A DNA stretch of 64,000 nucleotides from Tritonibacter horizontis (GTDB lineage Bacteria > Pseudomonadota > Alphaproteobacteria > Rhodobacterales > Rhodobacteraceae), in NCBI RefSeq assembly GCF_001518015.1, contig NZ_LPUY01000049.1, forward strand, positions 1-64,000, given 5' to 3'. The number at the start of each line of letters is the position of its first letter. Positions within the stretch are counted from its first letter, which is position 1. This document shows, in pieces, positions 55,201 through 63,621 of this stretch. The notes below the pieces were generated by a model. That model searched no databases and was not told the origin of the DNA. It was given only the letters and a program-made list of their open reading frames with translations. Made by a program: the position numbers and the translations under genes.

Positions 55201-55742
55201 AGGTCGATGATGCAGAGGCTGCGCAAGGGGCTATAAGAGCAGTTCTTGATCTTGAGACTTTCCCCCACGAAAGGCGACGACGCTGGGGGAATGACGATGT
55301 CCTTGTTGAAGATCCGCATCCGGTCTTCAGAAACGTAAGAGATCCTTGCAACGGCCTTTTCAGGCAGGGCCTCGACGGGAAGCTTTACCTGCCAGCCGCT
55401 CGTCTTGTTGCCGTATTGGGGCATCTTCTGGAAGACATCCATGCGCTCTTGGGTTGCAGGCGTGACCTCGCAGATGAGATCGGTGCCGACCACTTCGAGG
55501 AGCAGATCGAATTTTGCCTCGGGGGTGAGGCACCAGCCGTTGACGCGCAATTCTCCCGCTTCCGTGTCAAACTGAGCCTTGGAGATGCGGATTTCGGTCG
55601 CGAGATCGTCAAAGAAGTCTTCTGTGGCGGTCTCCCCTGTCTGCGAAAGGGACAGGACCTGGTCGTAGCCAGGCGGCGGGGCGCCTGGCTCTGAACCGGG
55701 ATCCGTGGGGGGGGTGTCACTGGGCTTGCGTTTGAAGATCAT
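52272..55742 (-). CDS. large multidomain protein: N-terminal beta domain, GNGPSL-type domain and GT4 glycosyltransferase
   Basis: 1156 residues. Residues about 45-260 look beta-rich (RISKAQFDTEAGELRVNGWC). A middle domain begins with AVFGTGPSIDTAF (about 464-476) and continues NSVVANAALLDHIRPTFICAGD, the pattern of DUF115/MAF-type transferases. The C-terminal part (about 720-1100) is a GT4: ILISRFGNVSAHKNINAIF, then SELMIFPSLFEGFGYPPVEAGYMG with the EX7E-type site. It probably carries two transferase activities building the glycan. Translationally coupled to the gene downstream (TGATG). Confidence 0.7.
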   Translation of the reverse strand: MIFKRKPSDTPPTDPGSEPGAPPPGYDQVLSLSQTGETATEDFFDDLATEIRISKAQFDTEAGELRVNGWCLTPEAKFDLLLEVVGTDLICEVTPATQERMDVFQKMPQYGNKTSGWQVKLPVEALPEKAVARISYVSEDRMRIFNKDIVIPPASSPFVGESLKIKNCSYSPLRSLCIIDLDIVSDRETLAFDVTTTEGIPLGPVQSRVAPANSKGIQPVRLNILVSGLQDRQELQISETGNPALRAEIAVSTLKDAPRRITATTPSVRQNLIPAEEALDLASLIALKKGLADHPRPAKAEDEVCYFPAFEDAADLSNHYHRASWYLTGPDSPISRVTFAAPDAHSNIAPPPDHFASRSLDAGTLDIIAPDGAYIDALLRAKTILVWRPLSKGLQRYLSKILGKAPNIITVATNDPASVEYGNYCKGPWLLLPEAEKQKRLQESQDRFRAALQAQRDAGKTCSAVFGTGPSIDTAFEFDFSTCMTVACNSVVANAALLDHIRPTFICAGDAVSHFGVSQYAETFRTDLIKALTERDIYLFTSAAIGFLLVQNHPEIRDRVILCEQRFSGLNCDLEKIWSLPRFDSTLNIHMLPIAASFSDTVYMLGLDGRDPNPANNEDFWAHSKAAQYHDLVDSGHLAHPTFTMNRAQATESRYLASVQESFLAGEALGKSFFALAPSFTPPVHARPAPDRCFEPSDVDGRRKLRIPGGQLQAPRLADQPGKTRALIVMQMNRRHFSGGRYHGTMLAEAMAEFCDDVVVWTNNMPPWSGDLSFSPHHHKVHYEINDFLQPPAGDFDYVIVLPDGSRNPGMYYRVFEKAKSCNAKTAFLNFESLNWFNALSPAPKKLSDVDNWFAATCFSDIILSSAETAVPFAERFYKTLFHTPTFAVAPPAINSPIADLVKQQNMPREKQIILISRFGNVSAHKNINAIFDCITPEMKGYTLALIAGTSDLPDDETLTTFRNKLDDLGLSLKLLYMISDREKYEEIAKSELMIFPSLFEGFGYPPVEAGYMGTPCIAYDLPVLQEFNADHAHFVPWGDEAALRAKISEVLQQPQEARVRCRTPQVLQTANLETFSRTLKEIFTHTPAPTAASSFSTERFEVARKIYLDECHESDFPEGVMSKRDLSTLLTRYERLASEMREKLQARRGDSGAQV

Positions 55743-55760
55743 AATCGAGTCCTGAAAATT

Positions 55761-58394
55761 CTAGTCCGGGCAATTACTATTTTTGATTTGGGTGTTTTGT
55801 AGCACATCGTCCAGATCGACGCGGGGGAATATCTCGAGCTTGCTGACCCGGCTGGCGTTGTAGACCTGCACGCCCAGGGCCTCACAGTAATCCTTGGCGA
55901 ACTGGTAGGAATGCTCCAGACGGTCCAGTACCGGATAGTGCCAGCGTTCTCCGGGTTTGCGATACTCCGGGTGGAAGTGGTTGACCTCGCCTTCGGAAAT
56001 CAGCGCCCCGCCTTCCTTGGTGCTGGGTTCCACGTAGGAGTGATCGAGGCCGAGAATGTAAATCTCGCTGAACCCCATATGCACAGCCATCTGCAGCATC
56101 GAATAGGTGATGCTGGAGCCCCAGCAGATGCCCTTGGTCAGATCGGTGGAAAACTCTCGGAACGGCGATCGGTTGTCCATCGGGGGCAGCCAGCGGGCAT
56201 AGTGGTGATTGGCCTGACGCGGCAGGTAGGGCAGCATATGATCGGCAAAGATCTTGGTGGTGCGGTCAACGGCCAGAATTTCGGCCCGGCAGTTCTGTGC
56301 GACCAGCAGATCCTCGACCGAGTAGAAGGTCGGCCGCCAGTCGGTTTCATCGAAACACAGGTAGATCTTGTTGGCTGCGAAGGTGATTTCGGACTTGAGC
56401 AATTCGAGATCACCGACGCTCAGGCTGGGGCCGTTGCCCAGCACAAAGCAGCGCTGACCCTTGTAGCGGTTGCGCAGGCTGTTGAAAAAGGCGTGATCCT
56501 CGGCGGTCACGCCCCTGTCCGGGCGCTGTTGTGCCACCAGCTGGGCGACGGTGTGCTGTAGCCGGTGCATCGCCTGATCTCCGGGGGCGGGGTGCAGGCG
56601 GGGGGCGGTACCGTGTTTGCCATAGTCGGACCAGAAGACCGGTGATGTCAGATAGGCCTTGGCGCGCCGGTAGCGCGGCAACAGCCCGGGGAATTCGGTC
56701 TGGATCCGGGTGCGCAGCTGGCGCAGATGGAGCATCTGGCGGAACGCGCGGCGGGAGTCGCGCTCTACCGTGTAGCCCAGGTTCTTGCGGCTGTTCCAAT
56801 AGTGAACCTGACGGGCGCGGCGCACGTCCAGCGGGCTGTGCGGCCGGGTGGTGTCGAGGGTGGCGCTGTCTTTTAGAGGCAGGAAGTGATTGTTCCAGGT
56901 GCGGGCCGTCAGCCGGGCGTTGCGGGCGCTGCTGGGCGCGTCGAGGCCATTGACCAGGGGGGCTGCATCCAGGGGCGCGGCCATGGGGCCGTTCTTTTCC
57001 CGCCTTACGACGGCGAAGATGCCCGCCAGAATGTCTTTTTCCCGGGCGATCAGATATTCGGGACCCTGCAGGAAATGGTCCATCGCATCCAGCAGAAGCT
57101 GGGCGTGTTCGTATTTGCGGGCCGACACGAAGTTGCGCACCAATGTGTCATACTCCGCAACAAAGACGCCGAGATCGCCGATCCGATCCTGTTGCGCCAG
57201 CAGTACCCAGCGGTTGCGAAAGCGGAAATACTGCATCGCGGCCGAGTATTTTTCTTCAAAGTCGTCATGCAGCACCCAAAAGGAAAAGGGGATCACCAGT
57301 TTGACCCCGGCCTCCTGCAGGCGCAGCGAATATTCCACGTCATCCATCTTGATGAAAAACGGGTAGGGCAGGCCGATCCGGTGAACATCCGCCACCGCAA
57401 AACAGCTCCACCACCAGCCGGTGCTGTCGGGGCTGCGGTCCATGGTGAGAAAGCCGGGAATGTCGCCGGTGTCCAGCCCCGCCCCCAGGGCGGTATCGCT
57501 GGGATGCACCGTGCCGCGGTGCTTGTGGCCGAAACAGGCGCTGTGGCGCGGGATCTTCTCGGCCTCCGAGGTGGGATACATCGGCCCGCCCACGTGATAG
57601 CCGGGCTTTACGTAGCGCATGAAGGCAGTGTTGCGGGCAAACATTTCCGGGTGCAGGTAGATGTCGTCATCCAGCAGGCAGACATGGCTGAACCCCTGGG
57701 GGGCCAGTGCCCCGTAACAGCTTTCATACAGGCCCCGGCCAAACCCGCCGGCCCCGCCGGTGTTGTTGTTGGCAAAGACGCTGACATGGGTGTCGGGCGT
57801 GACGCCGCAGGCATTGGCTCCGCCATCCGGGCTGCCGTCGTGGCCATTGTCGACCACTGTCAGATAGGCCTCCTGGGTGGCGTGGTAGCGCCGCAGGTAA
57901 TCCCGGAAAACCTGCGCATTGTGCTGTACGTATTCGGCCCGCTTGTAGGTGCAGAAGATATAGTTGATCCGCAGATCCGGGGTGACGGGCTGGTCATCGG
58001 TGACAAACAGAAGATCATAGTTGGCCTTGCCGTCTTCGTCCTCGATCTCGGGGAGGATGGCGCCTTCCAGCTCTGCAATCTGAAAGGCGGGCAGGACCTG
58101 GGTGCCCGCGCCCGTCTGCGTCAGCTCTCCCAGCAGATGGCGGCTGCCGTCAGCGGTGATGTGGACCAGGCGGGCGCGGACGGTGCCTGCCCGGACCACC
58201 AGCCGGACACTGACCCACGTCAGGGCCGTGGCCTGTTTCCAGGCCCAGAGGTCAAAGCAGTTCACAACCGAAGCGCCGAACGCGTGGACATAGCGTTGCA
58301 GCGGATACAGACCGTGCTGCGGGGAGAAGCGCCGGGTCTGGATCTGCGCAGCCAGAGGAGGTGCGGTCGAGGCGGAGGGGGAGGTGTGGTTCAT
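55761..58394 (-). CDS. GlfT2-like glycosyltransferase fused to a DUF115/MAF-type domain
   Basis: 877 residues. The first about 600 resemble GlfT2: a beta domain, then INYIFCTYKRAEYVQHN, NNTGGAGGFGRGLYES, CLLDDDIYLHPE (metal site), WWWSCFAV and FFIKMDDVEYSLRL. The C-terminal domain starts CFVLGNGPSLSVGDLELL (about 648-666) and has FAANKIYLCF, RPTFYSVED and ILGLDHSY. GNGPSL is typical of MAF/DUF115 and is also the opening motif of GT42 sialyltransferases, both of which use CMP-nonulosonic acids. One polypeptide may thus add a furanose and a CMP-derived sugar. The ATG overlaps the stop of the SMP-30-like gene (ATGA). Confidence 0.75.
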   Translation of the reverse strand: MNHTSPSASTAPPLAAQIQTRRFSPQHGLYPLQRYVHAFGASVVNCFDLWAWKQATALTWVSVRLVVRAGTVRARLVHITADGSRHLLGELTQTGAGTQVLPAFQIAELEGAILPEIEDEDGKANYDLLFVTDDQPVTPDLRINYIFCTYKRAEYVQHNAQVFRDYLRRYHATQEAYLTVVDNGHDGSPDGGANACGVTPDTHVSVFANNNTGGAGGFGRGLYESCYGALAPQGFSHVCLLDDDIYLHPEMFARNTAFMRYVKPGYHVGGPMYPTSEAEKIPRHSACFGHKHRGTVHPSDTALGAGLDTGDIPGFLTMDRSPDSTGWWWSCFAVADVHRIGLPYPFFIKMDDVEYSLRLQEAGVKLVIPFSFWVLHDDFEEKYSAAMQYFRFRNRWVLLAQQDRIGDLGVFVAEYDTLVRNFVSARKYEHAQLLLDAMDHFLQGPEYLIAREKDILAGIFAVVRREKNGPMAAPLDAAPLVNGLDAPSSARNARLTARTWNNHFLPLKDSATLDTTRPHSPLDVRRARQVHYWNSRKNLGYTVERDSRRAFRQMLHLRQLRTRIQTEFPGLLPRYRRAKAYLTSPVFWSDYGKHGTAPRLHPAPGDQAMHRLQHTVAQLVAQQRPDRGVTAEDHAFFNSLRNRYKGQRCFVLGNGPSLSVGDLELLKSEITFAANKIYLCFDETDWRPTFYSVEDLLVAQNCRAEILAVDRTTKIFADHMLPYLPRQANHHYARWLPPMDNRSPFREFSTDLTKGICWGSSITYSMLQMAVHMGFSEIYILGLDHSYVEPSTKEGGALISEGEVNHFHPEYRKPGERWHYPVLDRLEHSYQFAKDYCEALGVQVYNASRVSKLEIFPRVDLDDVLQNTQIKNSNCPD

Positions 58395-59296
58395 GACTGG
58401 GTTTCCTGCAGCGACAATGGAAGACAGGGCTCGGCCTGGCCAGTGGCGGCAATGGGAATATGGAAGACCTGTCCCGCAGTCTGGTGCCAGTCTGCCCGGT
58501 TTTCAGGCAGTTTCTGCTGCGCGGTGGTGACGTAGAGTGTTTTCAGGTCGCTGCCGCCGATGGCCGGACAGGAGGTATGACCGGTGGGCAGATCAACCGC
58601 GGACAAGAAGGTGCCCTCGGGGCTATAGCGCGCCACCCGGGCCGAGCCCCATTGCGCGCTCCACAGGCAGCCTTCGGCATCGATGACGGCCCCGTCGGGC
58701 TTGTGCTCCGGCTGGGACGACGGGGCGCGGAGGTCCACAAAGACCTGTTTGTCGCCCTCGGGCCAGCCGGAGACCGGGTTGACGGGCTGGCGCCAGATGA
58801 TGCGGGTTTTGGTGTCGCTGTAATAGGCGCAGCTGCGGGCCTTGTCGAAACAGATCGCATTGGGGGTGCTCATCTGCGTTTCCAGCACCCGCAGCGCGCC
58901 TGCAGCCCAGCGATAAAGCGTGCCTTGACCGGGCTCACCCGCCTTGCTCATGGTGCCGACCCAAAAGCCGCCCCAGGGGTCGGCGCGCCCGTCGTTGGAC
59001 CGGGTGAGGGGATTGTCTGCTTCGATCTCGCAGAGCATCTCTTCGGCGCCGGTTGCAAGGTTGAAACGGCTGAGGCCGGTTTCGCTGGCGATCAGCAAGT
59101 GGTCGGTGTCGATCCAGCCCGCGGCCGAAACATTGCGGTCAAAGCTCCAGCTCAGCGGCGTGCCGTCCTGTGCTTGCGACAGCAGCCTGTTGTTGACGAT
59201 ATCGAACCAGAACAGCTGCTGGCGCTCGGGATGCCAGAGTGGGCCTTCGCCCAGGGTGCAGGGGCGGGCGTCGTAAATCTGCGGCGTCGGGGTCAT
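58391..59296 (-). CDS. SMP-30/gluconolactonase family protein
   Basis: 301 residues from the ATG at 59296, which overlaps the upstream stop (ATGA). The six-bladed propeller family is recognised from CTLGEGPLWHPERQQLFWFDI (metal-binding Glu), SNDGRADPWGGFWVGTM and KPDGAVIDAEGCLWSAQWG. It hydrolyses sugar lactones with a divalent metal. Its place inside a glycan operon between two transferases suggests a role in making or salvaging an aldonic or uronic acid; the substrate is unknown. Confidence 0.85.
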   Translation of the reverse strand: MTPTPQIYDARPCTLGEGPLWHPERQQLFWFDIVNNRLLSQAQDGTPLSWSFDRNVSAAGWIDTDHLLIASETGLSRFNLATGAEEMLCEIEADNPLTRSNDGRADPWGGFWVGTMSKAGEPGQGTLYRWAAGALRVLETQMSTPNAICFDKARSCAYYSDTKTRIIWRQPVNPVSGWPEGDKQVFVDLRAPSSQPEHKPDGAVIDAEGCLWSAQWGSARVARYSPEGTFLSAVDLPTGHTSCPAIGGSDLKTLYVTTAQQKLPENRADWHQTAGQVFHIPIAATGQAEPCLPLSLQETQS

Positions 59297-61152
59297 GCGG
59301 GAAACTCCTGGGGCGGAAAAAGCTGGTCGAAATCGGCGCGGTCGAACACATCCAGTTGCGTTTGGCGGGAGGCGTTCACAATGCGGATCCCGGCGCCATC
59401 GCATATGGTTCTTGCCTTGGCATAGGAGGTTTCGAGCACCTTGAGGTTGGGTTCGTGCCAGGCCTCGCCAGGCGCCCGGTAATCCGGATGAAAATGGTTG
59501 CGTTCGCCGCTGTGAATATACTGGTTGCCATGCTTTTCCGAGGGCAGCTGATAGGTGTGGTCAAGCCCGATCAGGACGACCTCGCGGCAGCCCATATAAA
59601 GCGCCATCTGGATCTGGCTGTAGACGATGGTGGATCCCCAAGCGATACCATGGCTGAGATCGTGGCTGAAGGCGGGGAACTCCGGGTCGGACATCGGGTC
59701 CTCGAAGGAGCGGGGCGGCAGGAACGGGGCAAAGATGGTGTCGCCCGCGTGATAGCCGAAATCCCGCGTATTGGCGGGAAAGATCTTCAGGCTGCCTTCC
59801 AGCGCCTCGATCCGGTCGCGGTTGTTCTGCAACACCAGATGGTCTTCGACGGAATAATAGGTGGGCCGCCAGGCGGTCTGGCCATAGGCCAGCCAGATCT
59901 TGTTGGAGGCAAAGGTGACGGTTCCCGGCAGGCGGTCGAGGTCGCTGGTGCGCAAGCTGGGCCCATTGCCGACGATGACGGCGCGGGCGCCGGGGTGGCG
60001 GTTGCGCAGCAGGCTGAGCAGGGTGCGATTGGCGCGATCCTGATCCTGATGCACCCGGTCGGGGTTCCACAGGCGGTTGTCTTTCAGGCGGTTTTCCAGC
60101 CGTTGGACCGCGCTGTTTTGACCGCGCTGAACATCGCGTAACTGGCGGGTCATGGTCTGTTTCAGGCAGCCGATCTCTGTCGAGGGGGCGGGCAGGGACA
60201 GCCGGGCGAGCTGTTCTTTCAGCTGTTGCCGCAGTCCCGGTGCCGGGAGGGGCGCGGGCGGCGCCGGAAAGCCAAAGCGCAAGAGCCCCTGCCGTTCAAG
60301 GTCTGCAGCATAGAGTGCGGCATCGGCGCCCGGCAGGCCGTGGCGATAGACCTGGGCCAGGTCAAGACAGAACCGGGGCCAGTGCCCGGGGATCCCGGCG
60401 GTCTCGCCGGTGCCGTGAAACAGGCTGTCGTGATGCAGGAAACGGGCCAGCGCAAGGGCATGCAGAAACCCTTCGGGTTGCAAGGGGGTATCGTCGGGCT
60501 GCAGGACCAGATGCGTGATCCCAAGGTCGCTCAGATCTCCGTAGGCCACGGCATGCACGGCCCGGCGCAGCCAGCTGCGGGTGGGGCCCTGGCGCTGGTG
60601 CAGCAGCGGCCGGTCGTTGCGAAGCCCTTCCTGCTGTTGCAGCAACAGGCGCAGCCGGGGCTCCGGTTCGGGGAGGTCCAGAACCAGGTGGCAGGATTGT
60701 TCCAGGCCCAGCCCGGCATAGCGGCGCCGGAAGGTGGCGAGGGTCTGAACCGCTGTCTGGGTCTCGGCCGGGGTGCGCGCCCGCATCAGCACCGCCACCT
60801 GCGCCCTGGGGGTCCAGGCCTCGTCGTTGCTGCCCAGGTAGAGATCAAAGACGGCATCTTCGCTGGCGGACAGCAGGACGGGCTGGATTTGCCCGCCCTG
60901 ACGGGCCAGGGCGGCCACGTCCAGGGGAGGGCTGAAACTGGAGCCGGGTTGCAGGCAGAACAGCTGTGCAATCTCTTCCTGCGTGCCATCGGATTTGTGA
61001 TGGCGCAGGCTGACGGACACCCGACCCTGGCTGGTGTGCAGCTCGACGCCGCAGAACTGCAGCGTGGTGGCGGCATTCCAGGCCTGGAGGTCGATGGCCT
61101 CCTGTGCGGTGCTGTCCGAGCTCGCCTGCAGGGTCTGCAGGCGATGGATCAT
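59293..61152 (-). CDS. DUF115/MAF-type domain protein with degenerate glycosyltransferase N-terminus
   Basis: 619 residues from the ATG at 61152. The N-terminal half aligns in layout with the GlfT2-like gene at 55.8 kb (FDLWAW versus IDLQAW at the start of the beta domain). It lacks the GGAGGF and DDD motifs; only HLVLQPDDTPLQPEG remains at the expected spot. The C-terminal domain is well conserved: AVIVGNGPSLRTSDLDRL (GNGPSL at 395), FASNKIWLAY, RPTYYSVED, LIGLDHTY and NHFHPDYRAPGEAWH. It is probably a single-activity transferase derived from a bifunctional one. Confidence 0.7.
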   Translation of the reverse strand: MIHRLQTLQASSDSTAQEAIDLQAWNAATTLQFCGVELHTSQGRVSVSLRHHKSDGTQEEIAQLFCLQPGSSFSPPLDVAALARQGGQIQPVLLSASEDAVFDLYLGSNDEAWTPRAQVAVLMRARTPAETQTAVQTLATFRRRYAGLGLEQSCHLVLDLPEPEPRLRLLLQQQEGLRNDRPLLHQRQGPTRSWLRRAVHAVAYGDLSDLGITHLVLQPDDTPLQPEGFLHALALARFLHHDSLFHGTGETAGIPGHWPRFCLDLAQVYRHGLPGADAALYAADLERQGLLRFGFPAPPAPLPAPGLRQQLKEQLARLSLPAPSTEIGCLKQTMTRQLRDVQRGQNSAVQRLENRLKDNRLWNPDRVHQDQDRANRTLLSLLRNRHPGARAVIVGNGPSLRTSDLDRLPGTVTFASNKIWLAYGQTAWRPTYYSVEDHLVLQNNRDRIEALEGSLKIFPANTRDFGYHAGDTIFAPFLPPRSFEDPMSDPEFPAFSHDLSHGIAWGSTIVYSQIQMALYMGCREVVLIGLDHTYQLPSEKHGNQYIHSGERNHFHPDYRAPGEAWHEPNLKVLETSYAKARTICDGAGIRIVNASRQTQLDVFDRADFDQLFPPQEFPA

Positions 61153-61173
61153 GGCGTTCCCCAGCATGGCAGA

Positions 61174-62094
61174 TCAGATCTGCAAATGTTTGAACAGGTT
61201 GTCGAGCGTGTTGCCGTGGACGTATTCGATGGCCTGAACGGTGCTGTTGGCGTTGTGGCTGGAGACGGCGACAGTGTCGAACCCCAGCAGCGGATGATCG
61301 GTTGGCAGCGGCTCGACCTCGAACACATCCAGCGCGGCGGCGGCGACCTTGCCGCTCTGCAGGGCGGCCACCAGGGCGGTTTCGTCCACCAGCCCTCCCC
61401 GCGCCACGTTGCACAGGATCACCCCATCGCGCGCCCGGTCGAGCGTCTGAGCATTGATCAGGTGATAGTTCTCGGCCGTCTGGTTGCAGCACAGGCAGAT
61501 CACGTCGGCCTGCTCCAGCAGCGTGTCGAAGCTGACGACGGGGGCACCATCAGGGGCGGTCTGCATATAGGGGTCATGGGCGATCACCTCCATGCCAAGG
61601 CCGCGGGCACGCTGGCCGACACCCTGACCGATGGCGCCATAGCCAACCACGCCCATGGTCTTGCCCGTCATGCCGGGAAAGCGGCCCTTGGGCCATGCGC
61701 CCTGTCGGATCATGCGATCGGTGCGGGCCAATTGCCGGGTCGCGGCCAGCAACAGGCCGATGGCATATTCGCTGACCGCATCGCGAAAGGCGCCTGGTGA
61801 ATTGCAGATCGGCACGCCAAGCGCCTTGGCGGCGGCGAGATCGATGCTGTCGATGCCGGTGCCCCATTTCGAGATCACCTTGAGACGGGGCAGGTAGGCC
61901 TTGAGCACAGCCTCGGTGATCTGATCGTCGCCGGCCAGCCAGCCGTCCACCTCGCCGGCAAACTCCAGGCACTGGGCCTCGTCCATGAACTGGTTCACCT
62001 CGGGCCAGATCGGCGTGAGACCTTTTTCGCGCAGGATCGCATCAAAGCGGTCGCGCTCGTTGATCATCATGATGTTGGAAACAAGAACGTTCAT
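61174..62094 (-). CDS. NAD-dependent 2-hydroxyacid dehydrogenase (phosphoglycerate dehydrogenase-like)
   Basis: 306 residues. MGVVGYGAIGQGVGQRA is the NAD-binding GxGxxG, and NVARGGLVDE holds the catalytic Arg. DVFEVEP holds the Glu and SSHNANST the His. KWGTGIDSIDLAAAK is typical of the family. No regulatory ACT domain is present, so it is unlikely to be housekeeping SerA. Between sugar-activation genes it may reduce or oxidise a sugar-acid or D-glycerate-type building block of the glycan. Confidence 0.85.
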   Translation of the reverse strand: MNVLVSNIMMINERDRFDAILREKGLTPIWPEVNQFMDEAQCLEFAGEVDGWLAGDDQITEAVLKAYLPRLKVISKWGTGIDSIDLAAAKALGVPICNSPGAFRDAVSEYAIGLLLAATRQLARTDRMIRQGAWPKGRFPGMTGKTMGVVGYGAIGQGVGQRARGLGMEVIAHDPYMQTAPDGAPVVSFDTLLEQADVICLCCNQTAENYHLINAQTLDRARDGVILCNVARGGLVDETALVAALQSGKVAAAALDVFEVEPLPTDHPLLGFDTVAVSSHNANSTVQAIEYVHGNTLDNLFKHLQI

Positions 62095-62106
62095 CGCAAA
62101 AGCCCC

Positions 62107-62784
62107 TCAGGCGGATTTATGTGTGCCCAGAACGCTCAGCAGCGCCTCGGCGATGTCCAGATCTTCCTGGGTCTTGATGACATGGCCAGAGATCGCACCC
62201 ACCGGGTAGAAAGCGATCTTGCCATTATAGGTACCAATCGAGCCGCTCTCGACGGCGTCGATATAGGATTTGGCGCGCCAGCCGGTGATCGACCAGGTGA
62301 CCCTCTGGGTCGGCTTGAGATCCTGGGAGTTGGTCTTTTCGGCAAAGGTGAAGTTCACGGGGCGGTCCTGATAGGCCACCTCGATCTGATCCTCGATGCA
62401 GGACAGCATCACATCGGCATCCGATGCGATAAAGGCCTCGGCGAAGGCTTTGACTTCTTCGGCGGTCAGAAGCGGGGCAATGGAGTGGACCTGGATCAGC
62501 AGGTCGCACGCGACATTTTTCAGGAAGTCGTAGACGAATTGCTCGGAGGTGGCGACGGAATTGCCCAGTGCCTCGGGACGCTGGTAGAACTTGATACCGT
62601 ATTGCGTGGCGAACTGGCCGAACTCGGCGTTTTCGGAATTGATGTAGATCTCGTCGAACAGCCCCGTGGCCTGACATTTCTCGATCGCATGGGTGATCAG
62701 CGGCTGGCCTGCCAGGGGGGCGAGGTTCTTTTTCTTCAGACGCTGGCTGCCCATGCGGGCGGGGATCATGGCAACGGTTTTCAT
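62107..62784 (-). CDS. CMP-sugar cytidylyltransferase (acylneuraminate/Kdo type)
   Basis: 225 residues from the ATG at 62784. MIPARMGSQRLKKKNLAPLAG is the conserved CTP-binding N-terminus of NeuA/KdsB-like enzymes. YINSENAEFGQFA and LIQVHSIAPLLTAEEV follow (the usual QPTSPL replaced by QVHSIAPL). It activates a 2-keto-3-deoxy or nonulosonic acid as the CMP derivative. The GNGPSL-domain transferases in the same operon are plausible users. The exact sugar cannot be read from sequence. Confidence 0.85.
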   Translation of the reverse strand: MKTVAMIPARMGSQRLKKKNLAPLAGQPLITHAIEKCQATGLFDEIYINSENAEFGQFATQYGIKFYQRPEALGNSVATSEQFVYDFLKNVACDLLIQVHSIAPLLTAEEVKAFAEAFIASDADVMLSCIEDQIEVAYQDRPVNFTFAEKTNSQDLKPTQRVTWSITGWRAKSYIDAVESGSIGTYNGKIAFYPVGAISGHVIKTQEDLDIAEALLSVLGTHKSA

Positions 62785-62815
62785 CTCGTCATCCTTCGGG
62801 TTGAAACGCGCGGCC

Positions 62816-63619
62816 TCAGGAGCAGGCGCGTGCAAAGAGCGGGGTGTAGGTTTCAAAATGATCGGCCGGGGCGCAGAGGCTCAGTTGGTCCTGATCCATC
62901 GGGCGGGCGCAGGCGGCCGGGGCGTAACTGCCGTAGGTCAGCCCGGCTTCTTGCGCGATCAGGGCGCCGGCGAGGTCGTCCCAGCCCTTGGCCTCGCGGC
63001 TGGCGACCAGGCTGACCCGCCCGGCGGCGGCATAACACAGATGCAGGGCCTGGCTGCCGAAATTGCGCAGTTTGAACGCCTCCAGCAGCTCTGCCAGTGC
63101 CGCCGGGGCGGTCTGGGCGAGATCCTTCAGCAGACCGGAAGAGACCACTGCCAGCCGTGCCTTATGGGTGCGCGGCTGCAGCGGCGCACCATTGAGGCGC
63201 GCCCCGCGTCCGGCCTGGGCGGAATAGAGATCGCCCTGCGGGATGTCATAGACCGCAGCCAGGGCCGGTTGCCCGGCGATCAGGAGCACCACCGCGACGC
63301 TATAGGCGGGCAGCTGGGCCACGAAATTCACGGTGCCGTCCAGAGGATCGATCAGCCAGACCGGATCGTGGCCTTCATGGGCGGCATAGTCCTCTTCGCC
63401 CACCACCACGGAGCCGGGCAGCAAAGCGGCGAGGTCCTGTTCCAGCCGCGCCTGCATGGCAAGGTCGATGGAGGTCACCAGGTCGAGTCCGTCACTGCCT
63501 TTGTCCTCGGTCACGATATCCTGTGCAAACACCTCCTGCACCAGACGGGGCAGGAGGGCGCAGAGCGTGTCATGCAGGGCGTCCGGCAGATCGGTGACGG
63601 TCATCTGATCTGCGGGCAT
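62816..63619 (-). CDS. inositol monophosphatase-family phosphatase
   Basis: 267 residues. Metal-binding motifs: VVGEEDY, VWLIDPLDGTVNF and KGWDDLAG. The family covers inositol monophosphatase, sugar phosphatases and 3'(2'),5'-bisphosphate nucleotidases (CysQ). Between an SIS isomerase and a cytidylyltransferase a sugar-phosphate phosphatase is most likely. Removal of PAP formed by the many sulfotransferases is an alternative. Two bases separate it from the upstream SIS gene. Confidence 0.85.
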   Translation of the reverse strand: MPADQMTVTDLPDALHDTLCALLPRLVQEVFAQDIVTEDKGSDGLDLVTSIDLAMQARLEQDLAALLPGSVVVGEEDYAAHEGHDPVWLIDPLDGTVNFVAQLPAYSVAVVLLIAGQPALAAVYDIPQGDLYSAQAGRGARLNGAPLQPRTHKARLAVVSSGLLKDLAQTAPAALAELLEAFKLRNFGSQALHLCYAAAGRVSLVASREAKGWDDLAGALIAQEAGLTYGSYAPAACARPMDQDQLSLCAPADHFETYTPLFARACS

Positions 63620-63621
63620 GC

